Both the position numbers and the translations under genes were made by a program. Positions 11,650 through 22,745 of a DNA stretch of 64,000 nucleotides are shown here, piece by piece. The stretch is from the NCBI GenBank assembly GCA_963693315.1, contig OY856188.1:200894686-200958685 (forward strand), written 5' to 3'. This DNA comes from Diogma glabrata. Its lineage: Eukaryota > Arthropoda > Insecta > Diptera > Cylindrotomidae. Each line of letters begins with the position of its first letter. The stretch's first letter is position 1. The notes beneath the pieces are model-generated. The model saw only the letters and a list, made by a program, of their open reading frames with translations. It searched no databases and was not told where the DNA came from.

Positions 11650-14076
11650 GGCCAGTAATAATAGGAGAAAAAATTAGAAAAAAAAAAATAATTCGTTACG
11701 GCAAACTGACAGCGGGATATTGTAGAACATGATATTGTTAAAGAGGGAAACATAATTCGAACCAACAGCTGCTATCCGGGGGGGAGTGGGGTAGGTTTTT
11801 AGGGGTTGAAGACAGTTTTTTGTGATTCCTGGCTAAACCGTACATCCTATCAAAAAGAGTTATATGTAAAAGTTGTAGGGAATAAAAAGATCTACAACTT
11901 TTGTACATGCCATTTTTACCCTAACCTTAAAATTTTTCGAAAAAAATGCGAAAAACCGATTTTTTTCTTTTTTCTTTTTTCTTTGACAACAAAAATTTTG
12001 CGAAGCTCAAACGTTGGCAAAAGATACCTCTATTTATTGCGAAAAGGCAGTAATTTTTTCGGAGGGAAATATTTAGACGTTGTTGTTAAATTTAATTTTT
12101 TTTTAAAAAAAAAACAAATTTTTAACTGCGATTCCTCTTAAAACTACGTCTCCTACAGAGTTCTGTTTTGGCCCACTTACTCGTTGTTATGTCTACTTTT
12201 GATAAATGGTAAAAAAAAGATATATTGCCAAGGAAAAAATGGCGGGAAAATTGAAAAAACCGAAAAAATCACTTTTTGCGTGGTAATTTGCATATTAATC
12301 GTTGAATAATTGTTACTAATTAATAAAATTATTTAAATTTTTATGATTACGCAAACGACGATCATTTTGAAAAACATTTATGAATAGTTATATACTTTCG
12401 TTACTTTTAGTTTATTTAAGTAACAAAAAAGTAAATTTTATTCTTCAAACATGACGATCTCAAAAAGTACCTTTTTGTTTTTTTTCATATTTTTTATATT
12501 TTACGTATTTGTTATTTACCTATTATTTGTTATTTGTTATTTAATCATTATTTTTTGAGAAAAAGACATTTGAATATATTATTAGTTTGATTTTTTTTTT
12601 GTACTTTGTGCCATACACTAAAACCAAGTTTACTGATTCTATTAAACTTTTTTTGGTTCTAGAAGGTACTAAATGAGGCTTAAAGACCGTACTAAATAAG
12701 GCTTTTTTGGGTTTTCTGAAGGCTTGATCTTTTACCCAAAACATCCTCAAATTACAGACAGACGTTTTGTTTGACGATCAAAACCCATTCGAATATTTGC
12801 TAGCAAAATATGCCAGTTGCAGATTTTGCTGAAATTTATCAAATAGATAGTGAATTTTCTTTTCAATTACAATAAAAAATTCATATTAAATTAAAACATA
12901 TCATATATTAATTATCATATATTATAGACTAAAATATAAGTATTAAATAATTTAGAAAAATGAAAATTCTGCCAATCTGATGTACCTTCGAAATCAAATT
13001 GCTCAAAAACGGCTTTTGCAATTTTATCAAACTTTTTTTTGTTTAATAGGTGATTAGTTAATCGTTTGAAAAAAAATTAATTAATTGTTTTTGTAAATAA
13101 TTTTAAAATTAAAATATTAAAAAACTTTTTTAAAGATGGCGCTTGGGTTGAAGATCAATTGGAATTTAATTTATTTTTTTTTGTAAAAACAGTTCTATCC
13201 TTACTCTAAAATATTCAAAATTAACTAAGAGGCTAATATTCGTGTTCTTGATATAATTAATTTTAAAGATTTTTAGTACGACTAAAATTGTAATTCTTGA
13301 TTTTTTCTTCGAACAATTTCTATCAAGTTCGAAAACGAAAGCATGTAATTATTCATAAATGTATTTCGGAATAATCGTCGTTTACGTAATCATAAAAAAA
13401 TATAAAATGATTTTATTAATTAGTAACAATTATTCAACGATAAATATGCAAATTACCACGAAAAAAGCGATTTTTTCGGTTTCCTCAAATTTCCCGCCAT
13501 TTTTTCCTCAGCAGTATTCCTTTTTTTACCATTCATCAAAAGTAGACATAACAACAAGTAAGTGGGCCAAAACAGAACTCTGTAGGAGGCGTAGTTTTAA
13601 GAGGAATCGCAGTTAAAAATTTGTTTTTTTTTTTTTTAAATTAAATTTAACAACAACGTCTAAATATTTCCCTCCGAAAAAATTACTGCCTTTTCGCAAT
13701 AAATAGAAGTATCTTTTGCCAACGTTTGAGCTTCGTAAAATTTTTGTTGTCAAAGAAAAAAAGAAAAAAGAAAAAAATCGGTTTTTCGCATTTTTATTTT
13801 ATTTTAAGGTTAGGGTAAAAATGGAATGCACAATAGTTGTAGATCTTTTTATTCCCTACAACTTTTACATATAACTCTTTTTGATAGGATGCACGGTTTA
13901 GCCAGAAATCACAAAAAACTGTCTTCAACCCCTAAAAACCCATCCCACTCCCCCACGGATAGCAGCTGTTGGTTCGATTTATGTTTCCCTCTTTTACAAT
14001 ATCGTCTTCTACAATATCCCAATGTCAGTTTGCTGTAACGAATTTTTTTGTTGTTCAAATACTATTTTTACTGGCC
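11650..14076. mobile_element. Foldback element, complete, ~750-bp inverted arms
   Basis: The left arm (11,650-12,406) starts GGCCAGTAATAATAGG. The right arm (about 13,331-14,076) is its reverse complement and ends ...TTTTTACTGGCC. Arms are roughly 85-90% alike by eye, so they are older than the segmental duplication. The middle of about 920 bases has no recognised gene. Both ends abut ATA and CCAATC-rich sequence (11,540-11,649 and 14,077-14,123), so the element may have inserted into that repeat or carry it as a tail. No transposase is present, so mobility would have depended on an element elsewhere. Confidence 0.82.
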
Positions 14077-14123
14077 TATCAATCCAAACCCAATTTATAC
14101 ACAATCCATACCAAATCCATATA

Positions 14124-14986
14124 AAAGGTGTCTCAGTAAGAGTGCACTTTTCCATTTTAAAATAAAAACACGTATTTTATGAGAGAGTTGTGATATTTTT
14201 ATTGGTTTGTCCGATGAAGTATGGAATAAAATATCTAGCAAATGGCCCTCACGGCTCTGATGACAGGCCATTACTCTTTTCATGAAATTTTTCATGACTT
14301 TTACACAGAGATTTGGCTGTATCTCACCGATGACGGGTTAGATTTCTGATTTGAACTCAGGAATTGTTTCTGGTTTATTCGCATAAACCCAAGATCTTAC
14401 CAAACCCCAAAGAAAAAGATCGCACGTCGTTAAATCGCACGATCTTTGGGGCCAGTTAACATCAGAATTTCGTGAGATAATGTTTTCTGAAAATCTTTGC
14501 TGCAATAAGTCGATTGTTTCATGCGTGGTGTTGCAGGTGGCGCAGTCCTGCTGAAACCACATGCTGTCCAGATCCATGCCGTCCAGTTGAAGCCACAAGA
14601 ACTCCGATATCATATTCCTGTAACGAATGCCGTTCACAGTAACTGGAATTTCGGCCTCATCTGCAACAAAGTAAGGTCCAATCACGCCGCCTGACCAAAA
14701 TCCGCACCAGACAGTTGTGAGTGCATTTGTTTCTCATGGATTGCATAAGGATTTTCTGAGCCCCAAATTCGACAATTTTGTGTATTCACGTAGCCATTCA
14801 GAAGAAAATACTTTCCCCAATTTTGTAATGAGTTTTCATAATTATAACGCGTTGTTTTTTCGAAAAGCGCTCCATTTTTAATAATCGGAATAAACATAGG
14901 TGACAGCTGTCAAATTTCAGAGTTGCCACTTGCACGAAAAAAAACGATTCTAAATTTAAAAAGTGCACTCTTACTGAGACACCCTT
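14124..14986 (-). mobile_element. Deleted mariner/Tc1-type transposon (863 bp)
   Basis: The ends are inverted repeats of about 28 bases reading AARGGTGTCTCAGTAAGAGT inward, with one mismatch at position 3. They are flanked by TA at 14,122-14,123 and 14,987-14,988, the target duplication expected for this superfamily. The length is well below the ~1.3 kb usual for the family. The N-terminal DNA-binding part of the transposase is missing while both termini survive, so this is an internally deleted copy that could still be moved in trans. It sits in the CCAATC-rich flank of the foldback element. Confidence 0.88.
14180..14900 (-). pseudogene. mariner/Tc1-type transposase remnant
   Basis: The transposase cuts and joins transposon ends using a D,D,D/E catalytic triad. 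Pieces run from 14,897 down to about 14,200 on the minus strand. The first (71 codons) contains NCRIWGSENPYAIHEKQMHS and GADFG. The second (14,338-14,685) contains IGPYF, VTVNGIRYRNM, MWFQQDCATCNTT (an aspartate followed by the family's usual GATCHT, here CATCNT), NWPQRSCDLTTCDLFLWG with a further aspartate, and VYANKP. The last frame (upstream part of 14,095-14,295) supplies the C-terminal FMKRV.AC..SREGHL stretch. Frameshifts separate all three. The helix-turn-helix N-terminus is absent. The protein is non-functional; family assignment is secure, subfamily not. Confidence 0.88.
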
Positions 14987-14988
14987 TA

Positions 14989-15785
14989 CATATAAAAGCC
15001 TAACTGGTTTAACAAAAACGAATCAAAACAACAAAAAACCAAAACAAGTTTTACCGAAATTCAGGCACCAAAACTTATAACGCAAGAAATATCTAAACTC
15101 ATATAAAACCTAAAAAACCCAGGTCTTTGTTTCACGCGCCATGTATAAGGATTTTGTACTTTTAATAATCCAAATATAATATTAAACCGGAAAACTGAAT
15201 CTGTGACAAAATGGATTACACTTGCAAATCTCTTATCACAGAACAATGTAATGAAACTATTAATTAGCTAACAGAAAAAAAAATTAACAGCACAATAATA
15301 AATTAACAAAAAATATATAAATTAAATTCAAAGCCAACTTCACTAATACAAACAACAATTCTACTTTTTACGTGTTTATTTATGCAAAACATGTATTATT
15401 AATTGAGTGACATAACTAAACCGTGAACAAAAAAAAATGTTGACAGTAGTACAAACCAATGTCCCTACGCCTATTAAAGAGAATAAATTAACAAATTATT
15501 AGCGAATTTCTTTGAATATGAATACTATTATTTTAGAATAAAATTGAAAATAGTCCGTTGTTACAATATTTACGGGACGATCAAAGTCCTTAATAACTTG
15601 AACACGTTCACGATAGTATAACTTAACTTTAATAACTTGAACACTCCCAGACACAAAATGAGCTAAAAATTTAATTTCAAATTTTGCAAATACACATTTA
15701 TCTGAAAACTGTATTCAGAGAAACTCTGAAAAATCATTTTTGGTGAATTAAATGCTCCTCTAGATTTTATAATGCAACAAAAACA
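14989..15785. other. AT-rich spacer with one dispersed repeat
   Basis: No gene is seen. The segment 15,147-15,203 is an imperfect direct copy of 5,088-5,140 and 11,164-11,216 (shared word ATAATATTAAACCGGAAAA), so related flanking DNA lies on both sides of the duplicated foldback region. The remainder is unassigned. Confidence 0.5.
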
Positions 15786-15937
15786 TCATCTAGAAAAACA
15801 AAGCAGAAGTGTAGAAATTGCGGTTTTTGGAATGTCTTGCGGATGTATGGGAATTTGCTGATAGACCTGAACAAGATCGATGGTCGAAAAACTGTGTATC
15901 CCTCCAACTGATGCGCCTTGGAGTAATTGGCGATGAA
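15786..15937 (-). pseudogene. Ty3/Gypsy reverse transcriptase fragment
   Basis: About 45 codons read ...GGIHSFSTIDLVQVYQQIPI followed by HPQDIPKTAISTLL. This matches the conserved RT segment FSKIDLVRAYxQIPVxPxDIPKTAI of Gypsy-type polyproteins, and its first catalytic aspartate (in IDLV) is retained. The fragment stops at 15,786 on the downstream side. On the upstream side it is cut by the ~58-bp repeat family beginning near 15,938. It lies in line with the protease, Gag and LTR remnants at 16.6-18.3 kb on the same strand, so one element was probably split by insertion of the array or by deletion around it. Confidence 0.8.
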
Positions 15938-16300
15938 TATTAAACATAAAATTCTTTGTAAAAGTAAATATAAACTTTTTCAAAATTCTAAAAATATGTA
16001 TTCCAAAAATTATAATAAAATCCAAAATTTAAACTTTTTCAGCATTCCAAAAATTTTCTAAAAATTATTAAAAAATCAAAAATTGAAACTATTTTCAAAA
16101 TTCCAAAATTAATGCAAGAAATACAACAAAATCAAAAATTCAAACTTTTCCTAGAAAATATTGCAATAATTATAACAAAATTAAAAATTCAAACTTTTCC
16201 CAAAATGCCAAAAATATTGCAAAAATTATGTTATAATCAAAGATTGAAACTTTTTTCAAAATTCTAAAAATATTCCAAAAATTAATCCAAAATCAAAGAT
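15938..16300 (+). repeat. ~58-bp tandem array, locus 1
   Basis: About six degenerate units contain AAAAATTATAACAAAATCAA and TTTTTCAAAATTC words. The left edge (AAACATAAAATTCTTTGTAAA) matches the sequence beside the larger copy at 46,148, so this is a shortened member of the repeat family seen at 46.0-47.2 kb and, inverted, at 56.9-58.0 kb. Confidence 0.75.
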
Positions 16301-16619
16301 TCAAATTTATTTTCCAACTGTTCCTGTTATTCAAAAGTCGTGAAATCGAATCTATAATCACACAAAAAATTGTTCAAGAAACATCTAGCTAATAATTACA
16401 ATTTTTGTCAAAAATGTTTCCCATAATATGATTCTCAAAAAATTTGGAAACAAAATATATAAACAGAAATAGACATAAACAAAACTGTCTATCCAAGAAG
16501 GAGCAAAAGCTGAAAATTTGTTGTTGTTGCTATTTCTTATTACGGTAATCATAATTTAAAACGTCTACTGAAAGAAAAACATTTTTGTTTGTTTGTACAT
16601 GAAACTGGAAAACGTTTGT
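16301..16619. other. Degenerate Gypsy interior, no clear domain
   Basis: This stretch lies between the array and the protease remnant. No frame is long or recognisable. It probably represents decayed Gypsy sequence between protease and reverse transcriptase, by position only. Confidence 0.4.
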
Positions 16620-16945
16620 ACTAAAGTTTCGGGAACATAGCTGAATTGTTTTTGTTCTAATTATTATGAATTCCCAAGAAAAATTCCTTCGAAGACCAAT
16701 ATTTAAATCAAGAACTTTGGTGCCATAGACAGAAATGGGAGTGCCGTTTGCCGCATATAATTTAAAAGAAGTTGTTACTGGTTTAATGTTAGCAATTCGA
16801 AATGGAATTACTGAAACGTCTGCTTCTGTATCAATTAAGAATTTAGTATTTAATCTAGATTCGAAAACTTGTAAACGATGATTGCTTAGATGAGCAATAC
16901 TCCTGACTGCATATTGCTGATCATTTATGACTTTTTTGTAGCACC
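16620..16945 (-). pseudogene. Ty3/Gypsy aspartic protease remnant
   Basis: The protease releases Gag and Pol proteins from the polyprotein. From about 16,945 downward the frame reads QQYAVRSIAHLSNHRLQVFE, then KFLIDTEADVSVIP, KLYAANGTPISVYGTK, and a tail of the LGLRRNFSWEF type; all are landmarks of insect Gypsy proteases. The active-site triplet, normally Asp-Thr-Gly, reads Asp-Thr-Glu here, which should abolish activity. The frame has no ATG of its own, as expected inside a polyprotein. The Gag remnant lies immediately upstream and the reverse transcriptase remnant downstream on the same strand. Confidence 0.82.
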
Positions 16946-16959
16946 ATTACTTGAAAAAG

Positions 16960-17800
16960 TTAAATATTATTTAAAAAATTTACAACCTGTTACACATTTC
17001 ATTGCTTTATCACCAAAACGATGACGATTAAAACATTGATCTGAAGGAGTAGTACTGTTATTTCTAGAATTTAATCTAGATGGACTTCTGGAAAAACGCA
17101 ACCTAAAACCAGTAATGAAACTATTTAATTTTTCGTCCGTTAATTGTGAATTAAATAAAATATCCTGATTTTGATTATTCCAATTTAATGTTAGATGTGC
17201 AGTGGATGTAGAAGGTACCATATAATAAATTCTGTGACACTTTCCAGCAATTTATTAGCGCGCTCTGCCAACACTGAAAGTGTCACATTTTTTCAAAAGA
17301 AGTTAATAATAACTATGGAAGACGTGACATCCACAGTTGTTTAATTAGATTATCATTTACATCAGCACCAGCATTAAATCTAAGCTCCGCAAGCAGTTGA
17401 GATGGTTTTTTTCACCAAAAGAAAGTTTATGTAAAATGTTATTTAGTTTGGACTTCTCACCGTCACCCAAGATCCGACTTATCTCTGCTTTGAAGACAGT
17501 ATAAGGCCAATCTCCTAAATCTTGAAAAATGAAAGTTGAAAAACTACGATGAACTGTGCAATCGTGAATCAATACCAACTGCATGAGAATATTTACTCAA
17601 TTCAGATCTTATGTTAGAATTTGCAATTTGGATCTCTAAAATCCTAAATCAAACTGTAGGATTTTGATTGTAGAGAATCTGTGTTGGTTTAAATGCCACA
17701 TGTGAGATGGTACCTTCATTGCCCATCGGACTGAAAAATTTCCTAATGGTGGTTCAGGTTGTCCAATATTTCTCGAAGATGAAGGTATAGGTTGAGATAG
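16960..17800 (-). pseudogene. Ty3/Gypsy Gag remnant with zinc-knuckle-like C-terminus
   Basis: Gag forms the particle that packages the element's RNA. Two frames carry it. At 17,357-17,584, WPYTVFKAEISRILGDGEKS followed by an ILHKLSFG..NHLNCLRSL segment matches the helical capsid region of insect Gypsy Gags. At 16,967-17,221, CFNRHRFGDKAMKCVTGCKF is the family's Cys-His knuckle placed just before the protease. A decayed N-terminal part (SKYSHAVGIDS-like) reads through about 17,600-17,700. Frameshifts and stops separate the pieces. No start codon is convincing. The strand, order and spacing to the primer site at 18,020 fit a single element. Confidence 0.78.
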
Positions 17801-18019
17801 TAAAGGTTGAATACGTCTTCTTAAAAATTGTTTCGATCTAACGAAAACAAAGAATTACAATAGTATTTCGTAATAGATAGCTTTGAAATTTGTTTAATAA
17901 AACAAAGTATTTAATAATTCAAATAAAACAAACAGTTTTTGGTAAAAAATCTTTTTTATAGAACAACTTTAAGATACTCACGATTTGATGATTTGAAATT
18001 ATGGATAATTTTCTTTCGG

Positions 18020-18037
18020 ATCACGTCGGGGTCACCA
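18020..18037 (-). promoter_or_regulatory. tRNA-Trp-type primer binding site of the Gypsy element
   Basis: The plus strand reads ATCACGTCGGGGTCACCA, identical as far as I recall to the 3' end of insect tRNA-Trp including CCA. The minus strand is thus a perfect 18-base primer site, lying upstream of the Gag remnant on that strand and just inside the LTR. Confidence 0.75.
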
Positions 18038-18039
18038 AT

Positions 18040-18266
18040 TATAAAGTTGGTTGTTGTTTCTCACTATATGATTTTACTGCGTATCAACAATTATACAACT
18101 TGGATTTTCTCGTTATATAGTTTGTTGAGAATCCTCCAATTAAATAACTTGGAGTTTCTCGCTTTCTAGTTCTGCTGCGTATCTCTGCTTTAAATTCCCA
18201 TGTGTTCAAATAGTTTAGTCGTCGTTGTCTTCGTTGAATATATAATGATGTATCTGCCACACATAT
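18040..18266 (-). mobile_element. Probable 5' LTR of the Gypsy remnant
   Basis: Sequence between the primer site and a TGTGGCAGATAC-type start near 18,266 (minus strand) is the expected LTR position. It contains two or three imperfect direct repeats (TTTCTCACTATATGATT, TTTCTCGTTATATAG, TTTCTCGCTTTCTAG in plus-strand words). At ~225 bp it would be a short LTR. The partner LTR was not found in the window, so the outer boundary is tentative. Confidence 0.5.
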
Positions 18267-18884
18267 GAAAGACAATTATTCTGCTTAAGCCTTAATGTGA
18301 GCTTATGGCATAAAAATGTTAAATAGCTTCAAGTTAATAATGCATATTATTTATTCCTAGTTTTGGTTTTTTTAAAATAATAAATTCATTACAATGTTCT
18401 GTTTAAAAAAACTGTAACATATTATACAAATTATTTGTTGGTTTACATGTTGGTTGATTTATAAAAATAATAAATCCACTAGTCGCTAAAAATTAAAATA
18501 AAAATAAAAAACGATGCTTGCCTTTTTTAAAAAAAAATAAATAATTTTTTGTATTATTATTGAATTGCTCCTATAAAATCAAAATATTTTTTGTTTAGTT
18601 TTCGCTACTAAAAGAGTTTTATAGTTTTTGAAAAATTTGTGCACTATTTCCCTCCTCTTTATTTCCCTACGAAAATAAATAATAGTGTGCTTTATTACAT
18701 TTACGAATAATGAAAATTTTATTGTGTTGCGCAGTAATATTTGAATCAGCGCAACAGAATAATGAAATCTGTATATGAACATACTACATACAATAAATTT
18801 AAAATAAAACCGCATACTCTGATCAAAAATTATTTAAAAAACAATATGCAATTTTTGCTATTATAACATATATTTTGTCAACTG
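18267..18884. other. AT-rich spacer, nothing recognised
   Basis: No convincing coding frame, RNA or repeat is visible. Short frames here lack family resemblance and look like chance openings in AT-rich DNA. Confidence 0.45.
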
Positions 18885-19170
18885 GATCTCTCACAAATTT
18901 GCAATGCTCGCTCGTATTGTAAACTTTTTCTCAAGAATAAACTAGTTCGTTAAACATCTCTGCAATAAAGTATTATTAAAAGTCATAAAAATTTTATCAT
19001 ACGTTGCCATTTGTAGGAGAATTTATTTACATAGCAACATACATACAAAAAATATAGTAGTTTAATCAATGAGTAAATAATGAAGTAGTTTATTCTCAAG
19101 CAAGAGTTTAAAATTTGAGCGAGGCACGAGCGAAAATTTTAATTTGCGAGAGAACAAAATTCATTATTCA
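18885..19170. repeat. Inverted repeat with GC-rich centre words
   Basis: The segment 18,889-18,965 (CTCTCACAAATTTGCAATGC ... TTCTCAAGAATAAACTAG) is matched in reverse complement by about 19,080-19,165 (... GCTTGAGAATAAACTACTTC), at roughly 70% by eye. The arm contains GAGCGAGGCACGAGCGAAAA. This looks like a small decayed foldback or MITE. Confidence 0.55.
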
Positions 19171-22100
19171 CGAATCGATTACAATACTTTATTCTCTGAC
19201 AAAGAATTGTTTGTGTATTATAAAAAATAAAAACATTTTCTTCAATTAATCTTTATTGTCTTTATTGTTTTAATTGATAAATCAAATTTCTTAATAAAAA
19301 AACCCTGATGATGAAAGCGCCCTTCCCATACAATCAACCAAGTTCAACTAAACGAAATAAGAGAATTAAAATTAAAATTTGATTTTTGAACAAAACTTAT
19401 CAGAGCAATTGTGATTAAAATTTGCAAATAATTTTAATGAAATCAAAACAATTTGACCAATTAGAATCATACCAATTGAATAATGATAATTTTTTATAGG
19501 AACATTTTCATTAAACAATAGGTTAAGTTCATTAGGCTATAGGTTAGAAAACAATACAATAATACATACTATTATTATCGAAAAAACATACAAATAAAGC
19601 TGATGTAATTAAATGGAAGAGAATAAAATATTTTAAACTTTAAATTAATTTTCATGGCATACTAGGATAAATTTGTATTGTTTTGCATTTAAATATAAAA
19701 CAATTAAATTAGGACTTAGTTTTTAGCTAATTAAGATTTTTCCGAGTCGTAAGAACCTGTCGTAATAGTCCTGTCGTAATAACCTCCATAACGCCCTTGC
19801 TACATATATAGCTATTTTGTTCTTTTAAATTTCAAAGAATAAAAATTCATGACATTCATGAATAAATATTGCATTCAGAACCATTCACGATTGAATTATA
19901 AAAGTAGATTTCTACGACTCCTCAGATATATTAAAATCCAAACCGTCGTTTACACATAAAAACAAACAAATTAATTACTTCGACATATTTAGTTTCTAAA
20001 TAAATTCTTAAAACAAAATATATCTTGTTATTGGTTGTCACAAAAAGTTAAACGTATTTAATGCTCAAGGGGTTCAAATCCTTTATTATCATTTTACTAT
20101 AGAATATTAATTAATAATGAGACAAATATTTTTGTTTACTCCATTTTAGGGTCCCTTATCAACTTTATTATCTTACCATAAAAGAGAAGTAAATTAGATT
20201 ACAAAAAAAAATTATCTTTTTAAATAATTTAATTTGCCAGGAAATTTGAAAATTATTTTATATGAGATAAAAAGAAAACGATTACTTTTGTTTCTTAATA
20301 CTTTGTAACTGATCGTAGGAAAATGTTTTTCGAATTTTCTTTTTACGTTAATGCTTTTATGCTACCAATAAAGACAAAAGCTACAAAAACCAAAATAAAA
20401 AAGAACTATAAAAGTATAAAATAATCGGGGAATAGATGGAGAAAGTACTTAATTAAAATAATTATGATTATTCTAATTAAAAATAAAATTAAAGGTTCTA
20501 TTTTTGTTGGAGATAATTTATTTGTAGTTTTTTTTAAATACATTTAATAGAATTAATCTGAAATGTGTTTTACGGTGACAGTTTATTCAATTAGAATAAT
20601 TTACTATGTGAATGTAGTATTTTGGTAATGTTAAATACTTAATCGGCTGTGGTTTACATTATTGGCTTGGTTTGAGCTGCTATGTTCTTAGAAGTTTGAT
20701 AGTTTTTATTCCTTAGTGACGTAAACAAAACTTGAAAAAGATCAGTTAATTTCCAGTATACATCGAAACAATCACTTTAAATCACGAAAACACATTTTGC
20801 TATTTCAACCGAAATCAAGGATTTGCTAGTAATAGTAGAATAGAAACGGACCTGATTATAAACGAAAATATTTTGATACCTATCAAGAATAATTATAACT
20901 ATGTACTTACAAATTCACACAGAGACTAAAAAATATCAATTTTACAAAGTGAATTACATTAAAAATTTATTCCAAACGTTTCCATGATGTCTTTTATTCA
21001 CAATTTTGTTGATATATGTCTCTTCAAAATTTCATTTCAAATTAACGGAATGAAGAAGCGTTTATTATATATAACCATTGAATGTAAAACAGTTTTTCCC
21101 TTTTTATGAAATGTTCAATGAATTTTAAATAAATATTATGAAAAGAAAAATCTAGTAAATCTGTTGTGATGATAAAATAAATTTGTTGGGAAGTTTTTTC
21201 ATAGTTTTTCTATGAAAGCAGTAAGGAAAATTGTGTGCACGAGTTAAAATGTACTTGAATTTATGCCAGATGTTAGATTCTGGTTGGTGTATTTAATGTT
21301 TTGTATACTAATTTAATTTTAGATCCAATAATAATGCACTTGGTATTTTTACTTGTTTATTTAATTTTATTCACTTGACCCCTAGTGATTGTAAAGTAAA
21401 AATATTCGACCATAATATTTACAATAAAACTAGATATGAAGAAATAATTAATGGGTAAGTGTTGTAAGCACACAGTTGTTTTGACAGTGTGGTATTCTGG
21501 ATCTTATGTCTGTTTTTCTTCGAGAACTAATTTATTATTCTATAACGATTGAACAATATTTAAACACAAACTTTTGAGCGAATCTGCATGACTTACTGCT
21601 GATCATATTCAATATGATCAATAAGTTTGCGAGTCTATACCATTACGACATTCAATTTTTCTCATCTGTGAGAAGGATATTTTTTTAAATGTCTGTGGTT
21701 CTATCTTTGATTTTCTAGTACCACTCAGAGTAAGTAGTGATGCACCATACGATGGCGCAATGATTTATGTTAAAATGTATTTTATCGCATTTTTTATGCA
21801 ATTTGATGAAAAATATACAACGACAATGATTTTCTCATTTAACTGTTACTATTGTAGCAGCGAACAGCAGTGATTTTATTTTCACAGCATTGTGGTTTGT
21901 GTCGGTAGCATTATGATAAAAAAGCGTCTCTTTCGTGTGATAAACCTGGACCAAAATGTTGGGTTCCACTAAGTCATCACATCACCTTCACCTATCAAAT
22001 CGCAAATTATTACATATAAGTATTTTAAAAAACTATTTCATCAAAATGACAATCCACAAAAAACAATTTGCAACCCGGATATGTATTGGTATCCCGAACA

Positions 22101-22385
22101 TCATTATGTAAGGGCTCAGGTCTGCACAGAATACTCTTTTTCGTACTACTGATAGGGACTGAATTAGGAACACTGAATAGGCATTTATCAGGAATGTAAC
22201 GACTACAGTTATCCAGGCAGGACCAAGCAGCCCTAATAAAACCTAATTAGGACCGGCTCAGTTCAAATATGGATTTTACTCTTACATACAGCAGCATTTT
22301 CAATTTTTATTAGTAAGTTATTTTTAAAATGTCCAATAATTTCTTTTATTTCATACTGATATCTAAAACGACATTTTTCGGATTA
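19171..22385. other. 3.2 kb of unassigned AT-rich DNA
   Basis: I found no reading frame with family resemblance, no RNA gene and no clear transposon. The interval 21,900-22,020 has slightly higher G+C and a plus-strand frame reading CDKPGPKCWVPLSHHITFT, but I cannot assign it. A G+C-richer patch at 22,095-22,260 has CCTAATTAGG-like words and resembles, only loosely, 58,270-58,620. The rest is probably intronic or intergenic. Confidence 0.4.
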
Positions 22386-22545
22386 TTTATGGTACAAAAA
22401 GTTGAACGATAATGTCCTAGGACTTTATAAAATTTTATAAAGTCCTAGGACGTTAAAGTTCAACTTTTTGTACCATAAACGTTGAACTTTAACGTCTTAG
22501 GACTTCATAAAATTTTATAAAGTCCTAGGACGTTAAAGTTAAACT
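22386..22545. repeat. Two consecutive near-perfect palindromes
   Basis: Hairpin 1 spans 22,386-22,479: a 40-plus-base stem from TTTATGGTACAAAAAGTTGA to its complement, with the axis at TAAAATTTTA and almost no loop. Hairpin 2 spans about 22,481-22,545 and repeats the same core (AAAGTCCTAGGACGTTAAAG). Both contain TCCTAGGAC words. This is a small foldback/MITE family present in two partial copies or an extended cruciform. Confidence 0.88.
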
Positions 22546-22621
22546 TTTTGAGCAAAACTTAAAACCCATTTCTTTTTATTTTAATAAATTTCCAGTATGA
22601 AATAAAATTTTGTATTTACCT

Positions 22622-22745
22622 CAAACGAAAAGTGAAAGTGAAAAGTGTTACCTCAAACGAAAAAGGTAGTCACTAGTGATTTCGGCCTTGGCTAAACGCC
22701 TCGGCCGTAAACAACTAGCTCGTAGTTTAAAGTTTCACTTTTCGT
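22622..22745. repeat. Hairpin repeat with GC-rich centre
   Basis: AAACGAAAAGTGAAAGTGAA at about 22,622 pairs with TTTAAAGTTTCACTTTTCGTT at about 22,726. The centre carries TTTCGGCCTTGGCTAAACGC followed by CTCGGCCG, itself palindromic. No coding potential. Confidence 0.6.

Larger units (their letters stand above)
7779..13846 (+). repeat. 6-kb tandem segmental duplication, copy 2
   Basis: This is the downstream copy of the unit. It carries the same inverted Penelope-like insertion and the same foldback element, but here the foldback right arm continues past the duplication edge to its natural end near 14,076. Copy-specific differences include T to G near 8,746 and G to T near 10,817, where the final stop of the endonuclease frame is lost, and a 7-base shorter A/G run near 13,760. 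Near identity implies a very recent event. Confidence 0.93.
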
